From Vibrio sp. SCSIO 43137 (GTDB lineage Bacteria > Pseudomonadota > Gammaproteobacteria > Enterobacterales > Vibrionaceae): a stretch of DNA of 64,000 nucleotides. The translations under genes were made by a program, and so were the position numbers. The notes beneath the pieces were generated by a model. The model was given only the letters and a program-made list of their open reading frames with translations. It ran no database searches and was not told the origin of the DNA. Shown here piece after piece: positions 51,430-61,214 of this stretch (position 1 is the first letter of the stretch; each line of letters begins with the position of its first letter). Location of the stretch: the NCBI RefSeq assembly GCF_028201475.1, contig NZ_CP116383.1:1178001-1242000 (forward strand). Reading direction: 5' to 3'.

Positions 51430-53301
51430 TTACACTTTAAAACTGTTTAACAGCTTATCTTGAGCATTTACGTTCTCTATCTGAGTCACCATAGCGACGT
51501 TTGCGTTAGAGGCTGCGTCGGCCACCTGCTCTGACAGGCTCTTAATATTCAGGGTATTGGTGTTCACCTCTTCCGCCACCAGACTCTGCTCTTCCGCAGC
51601 GGAGGCGATATGAGTGTTCATATCACTGATGGTGACAATCAGTTGCTGAATATCATCAAGCGCCGAATTAGCACCGGATGCCTGTTCTACAGCTAATTGC
51701 GCAGCCTGCTGGCTCTCACCCATAGCAAGGGAAACAGAATGGGCACCAGACTGAAGCTGGTCAATCATCGCCTTGATCTCTGTGGTCGACTCTTGTGTCT
51801 TCTGTGCCAGTGTTCTTACTTCATCGGCTACCACGGCAAACCCTCGACCTGACTCACCGGCACGCGCTGCTTCGATTGCGGCATTCAGTGCCAGCAGGTT
51901 AGTCTGGTCGGCGATATCGTTAATCACTTTCAGGATGGATTCGATATTGTCCGATGCCATGGCCAGTGATTTAACTTCTTCAACGGCATGTTCAATTTTT
52001 AGCGACAGGCTCTCGATGGTCTGAGAGGTGTTACTAACCAGTTCGCTGCCGTTGTTGGTGGCGTTCTCTGCGTCTTTTACTGAGGTCGCCGCTGACTGGG
52101 CATTGCTTGCCACTTCTGAAGAGGCGAGGGACATCTGGTTCATCGCTGTTGCCAGCTGTTCCAGTTCACTTAGCTGGGTGCTCATTGCCATGGCGGAGTT
52201 TTTCGCACCTTCCGCTGTCATCTCTGTGCCCTGCTTGATGCTGACACTTAACTCTTTTGACTGCTTAAGCTGACCTTGTAGCTTGGCGACAAAGGTGTTG
52301 AAACCGGAAGCGAGAACAGAGAACTCTTGATCGGTATTCGGGTTAAGGCGTTGGGTCAGGTCTCCGTCACCAGTGGCGATATCTTCAATGGCGCTGTTTA
52401 CATCGTTCAGCGGGCGCATAAAACGCCGGATAAGATAAGTCAGGGCAAGAATACTCAATACCAGCGCGATAACAGAGTAGATAATCGAGCTGTTTCTCAG
52501 ATCGTCGATGGCAGAGTAGGCCATATCTTCATCAACTACCGCACCTACATACCAGTCTAGTTCCGCAATACGGCTGAAGGTGATCTGAAGATCATCGCCA
52601 TCCAGTACGATATGCTGAACGCCTTCTTTAATCGCAACGCCGGGAAGAAATTCTGACAGGTTTTTACCGTTATAGTCACTTTGCGGGTGGGCGATAGTGT
52701 TTCCGGAACGGGTTACAATAAAGATGTAGCCGGATTCAAAAGCGTTAAACTGGTTTACTGCATCAGAAAGGTTGGTAAGGGATACATCAAAGAACATACT
52801 GCCGACAAAACGGCCGTTGCTCTGTACCGGGCTGCCGATAGAAACATTAATTTCACCGGTTGAGTTGTTCAGGTAGGGTTCGGTCAGCACCACCTGCTGC
52901 TTCTGTTCAGCCAGCTGATACCAGGGGCGGACTCTCGGGTTAAAGCTCGCGTCGGCTTCCCAACTGTCAACGTTCTCCAGCATTTTTCCGTTAGCTTCGT
53001 AGCCCATGCCGGCGGCAAGGAAAGATTTTTTTACCTGAGGCTGTTCAACAATCTTCTGAACATGGTCGTAATCTTCAGCGGATAGTTGAGTAAATTCAGT
53101 GATGGTTTTTGCCAGCGCTTTTTGTGCCGACAGTTCTGAGTTGGTGTAGTTCTTTACACTGGTCAGCATTTCGCTGATATCGGCTTTCACCTGATTAGCG
53201 ATATGAGCTTTCACTGTATAGAGTTGTTCCACCGTTAAAAACACGACGGTCAGAACCAGCATCAGTGAGGATGCTGCAACGATCTTATAATTAAACTTCA
53301 T
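51430..53301 (-). CDS. Methyl-accepting chemotaxis protein with dCache sensor
   Basis: A 623-residue chemoreceptor from the ATG at 53301; an in-frame TTG at 53319 is less likely. A first helix (about 5-25) is followed by a periplasmic dCache_1-type domain (about 35-270) with [20 protein letters not shown] and [20 protein letters not shown], the amino-acid or carboxylate binding type. A second helix (about 273-293) leads to HAMP with DGDLTQRL and the signalling domain with [20 protein letters not shown]. No CheR pentapeptide. It is a single-gene unit with its own terminator. The ligand is unknown. Confidence 0.94.
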   Translation of the reverse strand: MKFNYKIVAASSLMLVLTVVFLTVEQLYTVKAHIANQVKADISEMLTSVKNYTNSELSAQKALAKTITEFTQLSAEDYDHVQKIVEQPQVKKSFLAAGMGYEANGKMLENVDSWEADASFNPRVRPWYQLAEQKQQVVLTEPYLNNSTGEINVSIGSPVQSNGRFVGSMFFDVSLTNLSDAVNQFNAFESGYIFIVTRSGNTIAHPQSDYNGKNLSEFLPGVAIKEGVQHIVLDGDDLQITFSRIAELDWYVGAVVDEDMAYSAIDDLRNSSIIYSVIALVLSILALTYLIRRFMRPLNDVNSAIEDIATGDGDLTQRLNPNTDQEFSVLASGFNTFVAKLQGQLKQSKELSVSIKQGTEMTAEGAKNSAMAMSTQLSELEQLATAMNQMSLASSEVASNAQSAATSVKDAENATNNGSELVSNTSQTIESLSLKIEHAVEEVKSLAMASDNIESILKVINDIADQTNLLALNAAIEAARAGESGRGFAVVADEVRTLAQKTQESTTEIKAMIDQLQSGAHSVSLAMGESQQAAQLAVEQASGANSALDDIQQLIVTISDMNTHIASAAEEQSLVAEEVNTNTLNIKSLSEQVADAASNANVAMVTQIENVNAQDKLLNSFKV

Positions 53302-53667
53302 GGTTTGAATTCCAAACAAACAAAATAATATGCAATAAGTTGCTATTTGTAATATTGAGTAAGCATTTTAATATGTAAGGCTATGTGTTTTTGATACATA
53401 TATCACTGAATTATATAAATAAATTTTTATATCAACTCGTTCGGTTAACATTCATACGTATAACTGTGTTTTGTTGCATAGGCGGTTTTTGTTTTCTTTC
53501 TAGCCTGTACTAGTCGGCTGAAATGAGCTGATAAGGAAAACCTGAAGCGAAAGAAATGGAAGAGATAATTATTGGGTATCCTTCAGTTCAGAGCGACGGA
53601 CTATTACTTCTTTCTATCGCGATTTATGCTATAAGCAGTACAAATTATTCAGGTTGATGGAGCGGTG
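53302..53667. other. Divergent intergenic region
   Basis: About 365 AT-rich bases between the chemoreceptor (leftwards) and amidohydrolase (rightwards) genes. It should hold both promoters. No repeat, hairpin or recognisable operator stood out. Confidence 0.4.
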
Positions 53668-55347
53668 ATGAGACAGAATATTGTGCATATTGCAGTTACA
53701 ATATTTGCCTTAATGGGTGCAGTAAACGCTTCTGCAGCCCAGAAAGCAGATACTATTATCACCAATGCGACTATTTATGGTCACCCTCATGCTGATACCC
53801 TTGCCATTAAAGACGGCCTGTTTCTCTATATTGGCAGTGAAAGAGAAGCCGGAGGTATGTTCTCCCCGGAAACGGAAATTATTGACGCTGAAGGCGCCTT
53901 TGTTATGCCCGGTTTTATTGATAATCATAACCATGTTTTTGAGGCAGCATCGCAGGCGGCTGGTGTATGTGAACTGAGTGGTAATGCGCTGTTAAAAGGG
54001 CAGATCCCCTATCTGAAGAAGTGTCGTGCCGAGGCGGACTCTGACAACTGGCTGCTGGGTTACGGGTTTTCCCTTGATACCGTGCTTAGTGAAGAGAACA
54101 GAGAGACACCGTTACAGGTACTTGATGCTATCTTTCCTGATCAGCCGGTTATTCTGATGGAGCAGACATCTCACTCTATGTGGGTTAACTCTCTTGCACT
54201 GGATCTGGCTGGTATCAGCAAGTCCACTCCTCGGCCGCAGGGCGGTCGTATTTTAAAAGATAGCCGTAGCGGCGAGCTAAACGGTATTTTACTGGATAAC
54301 GCCGGTGATTTAGTGATGGAGCAGGCGTGGAACAGTATCAGCAATCAGTTTGAGCTTAGCTATCAGGGGCTGATGGCCGGGCTGGAAGAGGCGGCAGCCA
54401 ACGGAATTACTACCATAGGTGACGGGCGCATGTACTGGAAGCGGGGTTGGTTTGATATCTGGCAGGCTGCTGAACAACAGGGCGAGTTAACGGCACGGGT
54501 GTCTGTTCGTCCTTGGATCTATCCGTCCGATAAACTGCAGACTCAATTAGCGTACCTGAAGTCTATACAGTCTGATGATCCTTCCCGCTTGTTGCTGGTG
54601 GATCAGGTTAAGATGTACAGCGACGGCATTATTATCAACGGCACGGCAAAAATCCTTCAGCCATACCGCTTTAGTTATCTGAAAGATGCACCGTACGGGC
54701 TGAACTATATCCCCATGGAGCAGATGAAAGTCTGGCTGAGAAGGCTGGATCAGATTGGTTACAGTGCTCATATCCATGCCATCGGTGACGGAGCAGTGCG
54801 TGAATCCCTTGATGCTATTGAATATGTGCGTGATCTGGGGGCGGACAAGCCGTATACACTGACCCATATTGAACTGGTCAATAAGCAGGACAGGCAACGT
54901 TTTTCACAGCTGAAGGTGAGTGCCGATTTTCAGGTTGGCTCTGACTATATTGTCTACCATGATCACCAGTGGGCAGAAGCCTTTATCGGTGCTCAAAGGG
55001 CAAGAAACCTGATGAACCTCAGGGCGCTGTTTAATACCGGCGCCAATGTTACCTTAAGCAGCGACTGGGATGTGAATAGTATTAATCCCCTTGTCGGTAT
55101 TGCCAATAGCCTGAAGATGGGTAAAACCGGTCTGCCGGATATCGATTCTGCTATCCGGGCTTACACCATTAATGCCGCCAGAAGTCTGGGTTTAGACGCT
55201 GTCACAGGGTCAATAGAAGTCGGGAAATCTGCTGATTTGGTCATGTTGGATAGCAATATTACCCGATTGGCTCCTGATGTAATTGCTGATGCTCAGGTAT
55301 TGATGACTCTGCTTCAGGGTAGGGTTGTGTTTGAAGCAGAGTATTAG
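53668..55347 (+). CDS. Exported amidohydrolase, YtcJ/Amidohydro_3 family
   Basis: A 559-residue metal-dependent hydrolase. The signal peptide (about 1-23) ends NASAAQKADT, so the enzyme acts outside the cytoplasm. The amidohydrolase fold is complete: the metal-binding HxH in MPGFIDNHNHVFEA (near 90), the VKMYSDGIIINGTAK segment near 313, His residues in YSAHIHAIGDGA and TLTHIELV, and the final Asp in TLSSDWDVNSINPL. The C-terminal GSIEVGKSADLVMLDSN is typical. The ATG at 53668 has GGAG upstream; a GTG one codon earlier is possible. Members act on amides, carbamates or formamides; the substrate here is unknown. Confidence 0.9.
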   Translation: MRQNIVHIAVTIFALMGAVNASAAQKADTIITNATIYGHPHADTLAIKDGLFLYIGSEREAGGMFSPETEIIDAEGAFVMPGFIDNHNHVFEAASQAAGVCELSGNALLKGQIPYLKKCRAEADSDNWLLGYGFSLDTVLSEENRETPLQVLDAIFPDQPVILMEQTSHSMWVNSLALDLAGISKSTPRPQGGRILKDSRSGELNGILLDNAGDLVMEQAWNSISNQFELSYQGLMAGLEEAAANGITTIGDGRMYWKRGWFDIWQAAEQQGELTARVSVRPWIYPSDKLQTQLAYLKSIQSDDPSRLLLVDQVKMYSDGIIINGTAKILQPYRFSYLKDAPYGLNYIPMEQMKVWLRRLDQIGYSAHIHAIGDGAVRESLDAIEYVRDLGADKPYTLTHIELVNKQDRQRFSQLKVSADFQVGSDYIVYHDHQWAEAFIGAQRARNLMNLRALFNTGANVTLSSDWDVNSINPLVGIANSLKMGKTGLPDIDSAIRAYTINAARSLGLDAVTGSIEVGKSADLVMLDSNITRLAPDVIADAQVLMTLLQGRVVFEAEY

Positions 55348-55382
55348 CTAATAAGTAAGTTGAGAAGAAACAGCGCGAAGCA

Positions 55383-56417
55383 TTACACTTCGCCTGTTGA
55401 ATCTCTTACTACAATTTCTGACTCTACCTTGGTAACACGGATATTTTTCTTTCTGTCCGTTAGCTGAGTAAACAGCTCTTCTAGCGCAAAGCGCATCATA
55501 TCTGCATACGGAATCGTCATAGAGGTCAGGGCAGGAGAGAGTGTCTGGCAGATAGGCAGATTATCGTAGCCGATTAGCGCAATCTGACTGCCTATCTCCA
55601 CCTTAGCTTCCGTCAGAGCCAGATAAGCACCAACGGCCGACATATCGTTGCCGCAGACAATGGCATCGGGGATCTCATCTAAGTCCAGCAGTACCTTGGT
55701 TGAGTCGTAACCGTGGTTAAGGGCCCATCCGCCATGAACAATCAATCGGTGATCTACTGCGATATCATGGGAAATCAGGGCGCGGCGGTAACCGCTAACC
55801 CGCTCTTGTGCGGCGACATCATTCATATCACCGGTAATATGGGCAATGCGCTTGCGTCCGGTGTTTATCAGGTGGCTGGTGGCATCGTAGGCACCGGCAC
55901 TGTCCCCCGGCAATACTGTCGAGTAGAGGGTTTTTCCTTCCGTATAACAGTTAAGCAGAACAACTGGCACCTGAATGTTCGACAGCATCTCACAGTCAAT
56001 ATCCCTTGTTCTGTGGGTAGCAAAGATAACCCCGGTGGTATCACTGGCATTGATATTACCAATGATACGATCCAGCCGGTTCGGGTTGTCGCCTACTTCA
56101 TACACTTCACTGATATAGCCGTGTTTGTCCGTTACCTCACGCAGTGCGGCAAACACCTCAAGAAAGGGGTCAGAAATACAGATCTCATCGATAATCAGCG
56201 CAATACCCGGCGTGCGTACATGGGATAAAGCGGACTTTGCGGCACTGTTTTTTCTTCTCGGTTTTTTTACATAGCCCAGCTCTTCTACTGCGTTAAGCAC
56301 CTTCTTTCTGGTGGCCAGGGAGATGCTGTTAGGTTTGCCTTCCGACAGAACCAGAGAGACGGTGGTTACCGAAACACCTGCCTTTTCGGCTACATCATAG
56401 CTAGTTGGTTTCTTCAT
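55383..56417 (-). CDS. LacI-family transcriptional regulator
   Basis: A 344-residue repressor-type regulator. The N-terminal helix-turn-helix and hinge helix read TSYDVAEKAGVSVTTVSLVL and ATRKKVLNAVEELGYVKKP. The rest is a periplasmic-binding-like sugar domain with HLINTGRKRIAHITGDMNDV, DAIVCGNDMSAVGAYLAL and IGYDNLPICQTLSPALTSM. It is divergent from the glycosidase/ABC operon, which it most likely controls through the 212-base shared gap. Confidence 0.93.
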   Translation of the reverse strand: MKKPTSYDVAEKAGVSVTTVSLVLSEGKPNSISLATRKKVLNAVEELGYVKKPRRKNSAAKSALSHVRTPGIALIIDEICISDPFLEVFAALREVTDKHGYISEVYEVGDNPNRLDRIIGNINASDTTGVIFATHRTRDIDCEMLSNIQVPVVLLNCYTEGKTLYSTVLPGDSAGAYDATSHLINTGRKRIAHITGDMNDVAAQERVSGYRRALISHDIAVDHRLIVHGGWALNHGYDSTKVLLDLDEIPDAIVCGNDMSAVGAYLALTEAKVEIGSQIALIGYDNLPICQTLSPALTSMTIPYADMMRFALEELFTQLTDRKKNIRVTKVESEIVVRDSTGEV

Positions 56418-56556
56418 CCGCTTTATCCGTTAATTTGTTTACTTAATATCTTACTTTGTTTAATTGATAAAGTTTAGTAAAGAATGTGCTGTGTTTATTT
56501 GAGCGAATCACAATTACTGATATTACTCTTGGTTATACGCTCAAAAGGGCTTGTAA

Positions 56557-56572
56557 GGCGATTTTGATCACA
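56557..56572 (+). promoter_or_regulatory. Possible Crp site before the glycosidase gene
   Basis: GGCGA-N6-TCACA resembles the Crp consensus TGTGA-N6-TCACA: a perfect right half-site and a 3-of-5 left half. It lies 58 bases before the GTG start, in the shared gap with lacI. Catabolite control of a sugar operon would be expected. Confidence 0.3.
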
Positions 56573-56629
56573 AAAATAGCGCCGTTTGTAAGCTAAATTC
56601 TTCGCAACTTGATTATGTAAGGTGATGTT

Positions 56630-58501
56630 GTGAAAGGTTTATTTAGTAAACAAAGTGAATCTATACCCATCGGGCAGATAAAACCGCAGGGCTGGCTGAA
56701 GGAGCAGCTTGAGATTCAGATGAGCGGGTTGAGCGGTAATTTAGACCTGTTCTGGAAAGATGTTTCTGAGAGCGCATGGATAGGGGGAGAGTCAGAAGGA
56801 TGGGAGCGTTTCCCTTACTGGCTGGACGGTGCGATTCCTCTTGCATGGCAACTGGACGATGCTGAACTAAAGCAGCGTATTAACGGCTATATGGATTATA
56901 TCTTCAGCCATCAACTGGAAAATGGCTGGCTGGGGCCACTGCCTGAACAAGACGAGCAGGCTCACGATATCTGGTCTCAGTTTCTGGCAGTAAAAATGCT
57001 GGTGGTTTATTACGATGCCACTGGTGATAAAAGAGTAGAGCCTGCGGTACGTCATGCACTGAGAAATATCGAATCCCATATCGAACTTAAGCCGGTTACT
57101 CACTGGGCTCATTCACGCTGGTATGAAGTGTTAATTGGTATCTGGTGGCTGTATGACTTATGTGGTGAGCAGTGGCTGCTGCAACTGGCCGCAAAGCTAA
57201 AGGCACAAGGCTTTGACTGGAACGGCTTTATTCAGCCGGGCTGGCCGTACGGCAGACCTTCCCGTCAGGGCGAATGGAACTATATGAACCATGTGGTCAA
57301 CAATACCCAGTGCCTGAAAAGTGGTTCGCTCTGGTACAGGTTCAGTGGTAATGAGCTGGACAGAGATGCATGGAAACAGATGCAGTCGGTTCTGGACAGT
57401 GCACACGGTTTGCCGAGCGGTACTATTTCGGGTGATGAGTGTCTGGCAGGAAAAAGCCCGCTGGCAGGCACCGAGCTCTGTTCCATCGTGGAGCATATGT
57501 ACTCGCTGGAAGTGATCTCCGATTACAGTGATGACACCGAAATTGGTGACCGCCTTGAGAAGCTGGCTTATAACGCTCTGCCGGCCACACTTACCAGCGA
57601 TATGTGGGCACATCAGTATGTACAGCAGATCAATCAGGTTGAGTGCAGCGTTAAACCTGATCATCTCTATACCACCAACAGCGATGAATCCAATATTTAC
57701 GGGCTGGAGCCACACTTTGGCTGCTGTACTTCTAACCTGCATCAAGGTTTCCCTAAGTTTGTTGCCTCTCTGTGGAAACGACAGGGTAACAGCCTGCTGG
57801 CGCTGGCGTACGGGCCTAACCGCCTGAGCACTCAAATTGACGGTAAGCCGGTGGTTATTGAGACGGTAACCGACTACCCGTTTAGCGAGCAGATCCGCTT
57901 TGTGATTCAGGCACAGCAGCCGGTTCAGCTTGACCTTAAGCTACGTATACCGGGCTGGTGTCCGCAAGGTGAGCTGAAGTGGCAGGGTGGTAGCCTGAAA
58001 GGGCGCGACTATCTGAACTTTTCGCAAATCGTTGAAGACAAACTGGAGCTGGTTCTGACACTGCCTATGCATGCTGATATCCGTACAACACAAGGGTATG
58101 GCCTGTATGTGGAACGTGGACCACTGCTTTACTCCTACAATATTCCGTCCCGTTTCAATCAGATAAACAGAGAAAAAGAAGGACGCGAGTTCCCGCACTG
58201 TGACTACGAAGTGATAGCTACTCAGCCGTGGAACTATGCTCTGCTGGAAAAAACCGAGCTGAAGCATATCAGCCAGCCTTTGAATGACGGTGCAGCATTC
58301 AGTGCCGGTAACCGTTCAAACCGTATACAGGTCAAAGCGGTGAAGGCTGAAAACTGGCAAAGCCAGAACGGCAATGCCAACCCGTTACCTATTCAGGTAC
58401 TGACAACACAACAGCCACAAAGCATAGAACTGGTGCCATACGGATGTACCGACCTGCGTATCGCAGAGTTTCCCGCCTATAAAGCGGACAAGCAGCACTA
58501 A
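56630..58501 (+). CDS. Glycoside hydrolase, GH127/DUF1680-like (beta-L-arabinofuranosidase type)
   Basis: A 623-residue protein with an alpha/alpha-barrel N-terminal part and beta-rich C-terminal domains. No signal peptide, so it acts in the cytoplasm on imported oligosaccharides. The start is a GTG with TAAGGTGA upstream. GH127 enzymes use a zinc-bound Cys nucleophile. The expected ligands are present as GTELCSIVEHMYS (Glu282, Cys284) and PHFGCCTSNLHQGFPKF (Cys365, Cys366), matching the Glu-Cys-Cys-Cys set of the Bifidobacterium enzyme HypBA1. The nearby ABC importer genes suggest uptake of an arabinose-containing or similar glycan. The related GH146 or uncharacterised branches are possible. 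Confidence 0.88.
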   Translation: MKGLFSKQSESIPIGQIKPQGWLKEQLEIQMSGLSGNLDLFWKDVSESAWIGGESEGWERFPYWLDGAIPLAWQLDDAELKQRINGYMDYIFSHQLENGWLGPLPEQDEQAHDIWSQFLAVKMLVVYYDATGDKRVEPAVRHALRNIESHIELKPVTHWAHSRWYEVLIGIWWLYDLCGEQWLLQLAAKLKAQGFDWNGFIQPGWPYGRPSRQGEWNYMNHVVNNTQCLKSGSLWYRFSGNELDRDAWKQMQSVLDSAHGLPSGTISGDECLAGKSPLAGTELCSIVEHMYSLEVISDYSDDTEIGDRLEKLAYNALPATLTSDMWAHQYVQQINQVECSVKPDHLYTTNSDESNIYGLEPHFGCCTSNLHQGFPKFVASLWKRQGNSLLALAYGPNRLSTQIDGKPVVIETVTDYPFSEQIRFVIQAQQPVQLDLKLRIPGWCPQGELKWQGGSLKGRDYLNFSQIVEDKLELVLTLPMHADIRTTQGYGLYVERGPLLYSYNIPSRFNQINREKEGREFPHCDYEVIATQPWNYALLEKTELKHISQPLNDGAAFSAGNRSNRIQVKAVKAENWQSQNGNANPLPIQVLTTQQPQSIELVPYGCTDLRIAEFPAYKADKQH

Positions 58502-58517
58502 TCGAGGAGAGGATGAG

Positions 58518-59606
58518 ATGGCAGCATTAACACTAAGAAATATTAATAAAACATACCCTTCAGATTTTACTGCGATTCCGCAACTGGATCTGGATATTCA
58601 GGATGGCGAGTTTGTGGTGTTTGTCGGCCCCTCTGGCTGTGGCAAATCTACCCTGCTGCGGATGATTGCCGGTCTGGAGGAGATCAGCGGCGGCGATCTG
58701 ATGTTTGACGGCGAGAAGGTAAATGATCTGGCGCCCGGCAAGCGGGGTATCTCCATGGTTTTCCAGAACTATGCCCTTTATCCGCATATGACGGTATACG
58801 ACAACATGGCGTTTGGTCTGCGTAACCTCAAGGTTGATGAGGCAGAGATAGAAAAGCGTATCCGCTATGCCACCAAACAACTGAAGATGGAACATTTGCT
58901 GGAGCGTCGCCCGAGAGAGATGTCCGGTGGTCAGCAGCAGCGTGTCGCTATCGGCCGTTCAATAGTACGTAAACCACGGGTATTTCTGTTTGACGAACCT
59001 CTATCGAATCTTGATGCCGCATTGAGGCAGGAGATGCGTACCGAGATTGCCCTGCTGCACTCCAAGCTGGATGCCACCATGATCTATGTGACTCATGATC
59101 AGGTCGAAGCCATGACCATGGCCGATCGCATTGTGGTGCTGAAAGACGGCCTGATTGAACAGGTTGGAACACCGATGGAGATCTATGAAAAGCCGGCCAC
59201 CAAGTTTGTGGCGGAGTTTATCGGTGCGCCTAAGATGAACATCTTCTCTTGTCATCTGATAGAGGAACACAATGAGCAGAAGCTGCTGTTTGATGCCGGT
59301 ACCAAAGTAAGCCTTGGCAACCGTCGTATTGCCGGCCATCAGGTGTACGTAGGAATCAGGCCTAAACAGATTAGCTTTGCAGAAGACGGAAATCTCGGCC
59401 GTGCCAGAGTTGAGGTAATAGAGCGTCTGGGTGATGAAACCAACTATCTGGTACGCACCAATGCCGGCGAAACAGTACTGGTGAAATCCTCTGTTTATAA
59501 CGGCGAAGCGGTCGGAGATCAAGTCACCCTCAATTTTGATATTAAGGACACACACCTGTTCGACATGGACGGTAAGCGACTGGAAGAGGTGGCTTATGAA
59601 CAGTAA
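58518..59606 (+). CDS. Sugar ABC transporter ATP-binding protein, MalK/UgpC type
   Basis: A 362-residue ATPase of the CUT1 carbohydrate importer family. It has Walker A GPSGCGKST (near 38), a Q-loop in VFQNYALYPHMTV, signature MSGGQQQR (near 135), Walker B VFLFDEPLSNLDA and the H-loop VTHDQVEAMTMADR. The last 120 residues form the TOBE/MalK regulatory domain (PATKFVAEFIGAPKMNIFSC, YVGIRPKQISF). It follows the glycosidase by 16 bases, and its stop overlaps the original start of the permease gene at 59596, so this was one continuous operon before the IS insertion. Confidence 0.95.
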   Translation: MAALTLRNINKTYPSDFTAIPQLDLDIQDGEFVVFVGPSGCGKSTLLRMIAGLEEISGGDLMFDGEKVNDLAPGKRGISMVFQNYALYPHMTVYDNMAFGLRNLKVDEAEIEKRIRYATKQLKMEHLLERRPREMSGGQQQRVAIGRSIVRKPRVFLFDEPLSNLDAALRQEMRTEIALLHSKLDATMIYVTHDQVEAMTMADRIVVLKDGLIEQVGTPMEIYEKPATKFVAEFIGAPKMNIFSCHLIEEHNEQKLLFDAGTKVSLGNRRIAGHQVYVGIRPKQISFAEDGNLGRARVEVIERLGDETNYLVRTNAGETVLVKSSVYNGEAVGDQVTLNFDIKDTHLFDMDGKRLEEVAYEQ

Positions 59607-59690
59607 AACCAGTTCAGAATTACCGGGACACACACCTCTGAAAGGTGAAGAATTTAAAAGGACACACACCTCAGATTTAAAAGGACATAT
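59596..59690 (+). pseudogene. N-terminal fragment of the first permease gene, cut by the IS
   Basis: An ATG at 59596, overlapping the ATPase stop and preceded by AAGAGG, encodes MNSKTSSELPGHTPLKGEEF then KRTHTSDLKGH and meets the IS at 59691. The same kind of frame resumes after the IS (61122) as QHTPKDLKGQAPLDSEKFSL and runs into the permease. Both edges contain repeats of GGACACACACCT and ATTTAAAAGGACA. Confidence 0.7.
59626..59687 (+). repeat. Short repeats at the IS target
   Basis: GGACACACACCT occurs at 59626 and 59660, with the near copy CAACACACACCT at 61122 beyond the IS. ATTTAAAAGGACA occurs at 59652, 59675 and 61138. They lie inside the permease N-terminal frame and look like an inserted interspersed repeat that the IS then targeted. 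Confidence 0.7.
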
Positions 59691-60018
59691 ATGGTCACTC
59701 CAATCAAGTAAAGATTGAAGGTTTGTTAGTTACAAAGCCATAGTCGTTTGTCCGTTACATAAGATTCACCTGATTAATGGTATTGGCATCAGTTAAGAAT
59801 ACGGTCTTTTGACATATATCCGGCGTCTCTGTTTCGCTTTAGTGCGAAGCGCCCTAATGAGATTCAAGAGCCCTGTTTGCCTGTTACACACACTATGCTT
59901 TCACTATCAAGCAGTTGTCCTCGACGAGGTTCTAAACAGGGCGAATGCCGTTTTTTCATTAACTGTGTTGCTACCGTTTCCTGTTTGTTGTCTGGTTTTC
60001 AGTATTTTGTGTTGCTAA
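59691..60018 (-). ncRNA. Candidate seekRNA/bridge RNA region of the IS110-family element
   Basis: IS1111-type elements carry their targeting RNA in the non-coding end downstream of the transposase. This 328-base end holds no gene. It contains GACATATAT at 59811-59819, identical to the left insertion junction (59684-59692), and ACACACAC at 59886-59893, also present in the right flank (61124-61131). These may be guide segments, but the second is low-complexity and the expected strand sense is not confirmed. Confidence 0.5.
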
Positions 60019-61044
60019 CTAAGCACATGCTTTAGAAGCTTGGAACTCTGTTTTCGTTGCTAATACCACCCAGATAATACGAGCAAGCTTATTAGCTAAA
60101 GCTACGGTACATTTACATGGGTGCATACGCTCTTTTAAGCCATTCATCCACTGGCTGAGGCGGTCGTCTTTGCCCGAGCTTCTGCTTAGTATTGCTCGCG
60201 CTCCATGAATGAGAAGCTTTCTGAGTGTCCGGTTTCCCCGTTTGCTGATTTTACCCAGCCGGTTGATATCTCCACTGGCGTATTGTCGAGGCGTTAATCC
60301 AACCCAGGCGGCGAACTGGCGGCCATTTTTAAAGCAACCAATGTCATTGATATAAGCCAGAAGTGCTGAGGCCACTATCGGCCCAACTCCGGGAACATTA
60401 AGCAGCCTTTGATAGTCATTTCGCTGGGCAAGAAGATGCTGTAATTCTATTTCGATGTCTTTAATCTGCTTAGAGCATAAGCGAATATTAAGCGCAATTC
60501 TGGTGATAAAACCACGCGAGACAGGCGTCAGTTCATTGCTGTTATCTTCTAAAATTAAAGGTAACTGACGTTTTATATGCGCAATGCCCTTGGGAAGTAC
60601 TTCACCATACTCGGCAAGTAATCCCCTGAGCTGGTTCATCCAAGCACCACGCTGCTTAATGAGTAACTCCCTGATTTTATGAAGAGACTGAACATCTTGT
60701 TGCTCAATCGATTTGATGGGAACAAAACGCAGTGTTGGCCGGAATGAGGCTTCAGCGATTGCCAGTGCATCGTTGTTGTCGTTTTTATTGCCAATAACGA
60801 ACGGCTTCACCGCAAAAGCAGGAATACACTTAACGGTATGGCCGAGCTTCTGAATACGACGCCCCCAAGGGTTGGAAGAGTAGCAGGCTTCCATAACGAC
60901 CAGAGTCGGTTCGAACTGTCGTAGCTCATGCAGCAAGTTAGAGCGTTTTACTTTCTTGTTGAACAAGACTGTTCTTTCGTTACTGAGTGCGCAAATTTGA
61001 AAGACATTCTTTGCTAAATCGATACTAATAACACTACATTTCAT
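60019..61044 (-). CDS. IS110-family transposase
   Basis: A 341-residue DEDD recombinase from the ATG at 61044; the open frame extends upstream to 61131 but only into the IS end. The N-terminal RuvC-like domain has SIDLAKNVFQICAL (first Asp), TLVVMEACYSSNPWGRR (Glu) and GNKNDNNDALAIAEA (Asp pair). The C-terminal Tnp_20 domain has VPGVGPIVASALLAYI, FAAWVGLTPRQYASGDINRLGKIS and the catalytic Ser region. No frameshift or stop is visible, so it may be active. Confidence 0.94.
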   Translation of the reverse strand: MKCSVISIDLAKNVFQICALSNERTVLFNKKVKRSNLLHELRQFEPTLVVMEACYSSNPWGRRIQKLGHTVKCIPAFAVKPFVIGNKNDNNDALAIAEASFRPTLRFVPIKSIEQQDVQSLHKIRELLIKQRGAWMNQLRGLLAEYGEVLPKGIAHIKRQLPLILEDNSNELTPVSRGFITRIALNIRLCSKQIKDIEIELQHLLAQRNDYQRLLNVPGVGPIVASALLAYINDIGCFKNGRQFAAWVGLTPRQYASGDINRLGKISKRGNRTLRKLLIHGARAILSRSSGKDDRLSQWMNGLKERMHPCKCTVALANKLARIIWVVLATKTEFQASKACA

Positions 61045-61214
61045 AATGGTCACTCCGTTAGATTGTCGCTGTAACACTTCAATCTTGGCACATTGCGATG
61101 CCGGTTGCGGAGTGACCATCTCAACACACACCTAAGGATTTAAAAGGACAGGCACCGTTAGATAGTGAAAAGTTCTCGCTTTTTAAGCTGGCTGACAGCA
61201 ACAACAAGACCTTT

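Larger units (their letters stand above)
59691..61119 (-). mobile_element. IS110-family insertion sequence (IS1111 type)
   Basis: About 1.43 kb between an 11-base inverted repeat, ATGGTCACTCC at 59691-59701 and GGAGTGACCAT at 61109-61119. It holds one DEDD transposase read leftwards, a long non-coding 3' end of about 330 bases and a short 5' end. No target duplication is seen, as usual for this family. Exact ends may shift by a few bases. Terminal or subterminal inverted repeats and a long 3' non-coding end point to the IS1111 subgroup. Confidence 0.85.

Noticed and set aside
57197..57835. A 212-residue minus-strand frame inside the glycosidase gene
   Set aside because: It is antisense to conserved GH127-like motifs and lacks a start signal.
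59809..60018. A 69-residue plus-strand frame in the non-coding end of the IS110-family element
   Set aside because: No ribosome site, Cys- and Phe-rich random-looking sequence, and the position fits a targeting RNA better than a protein.
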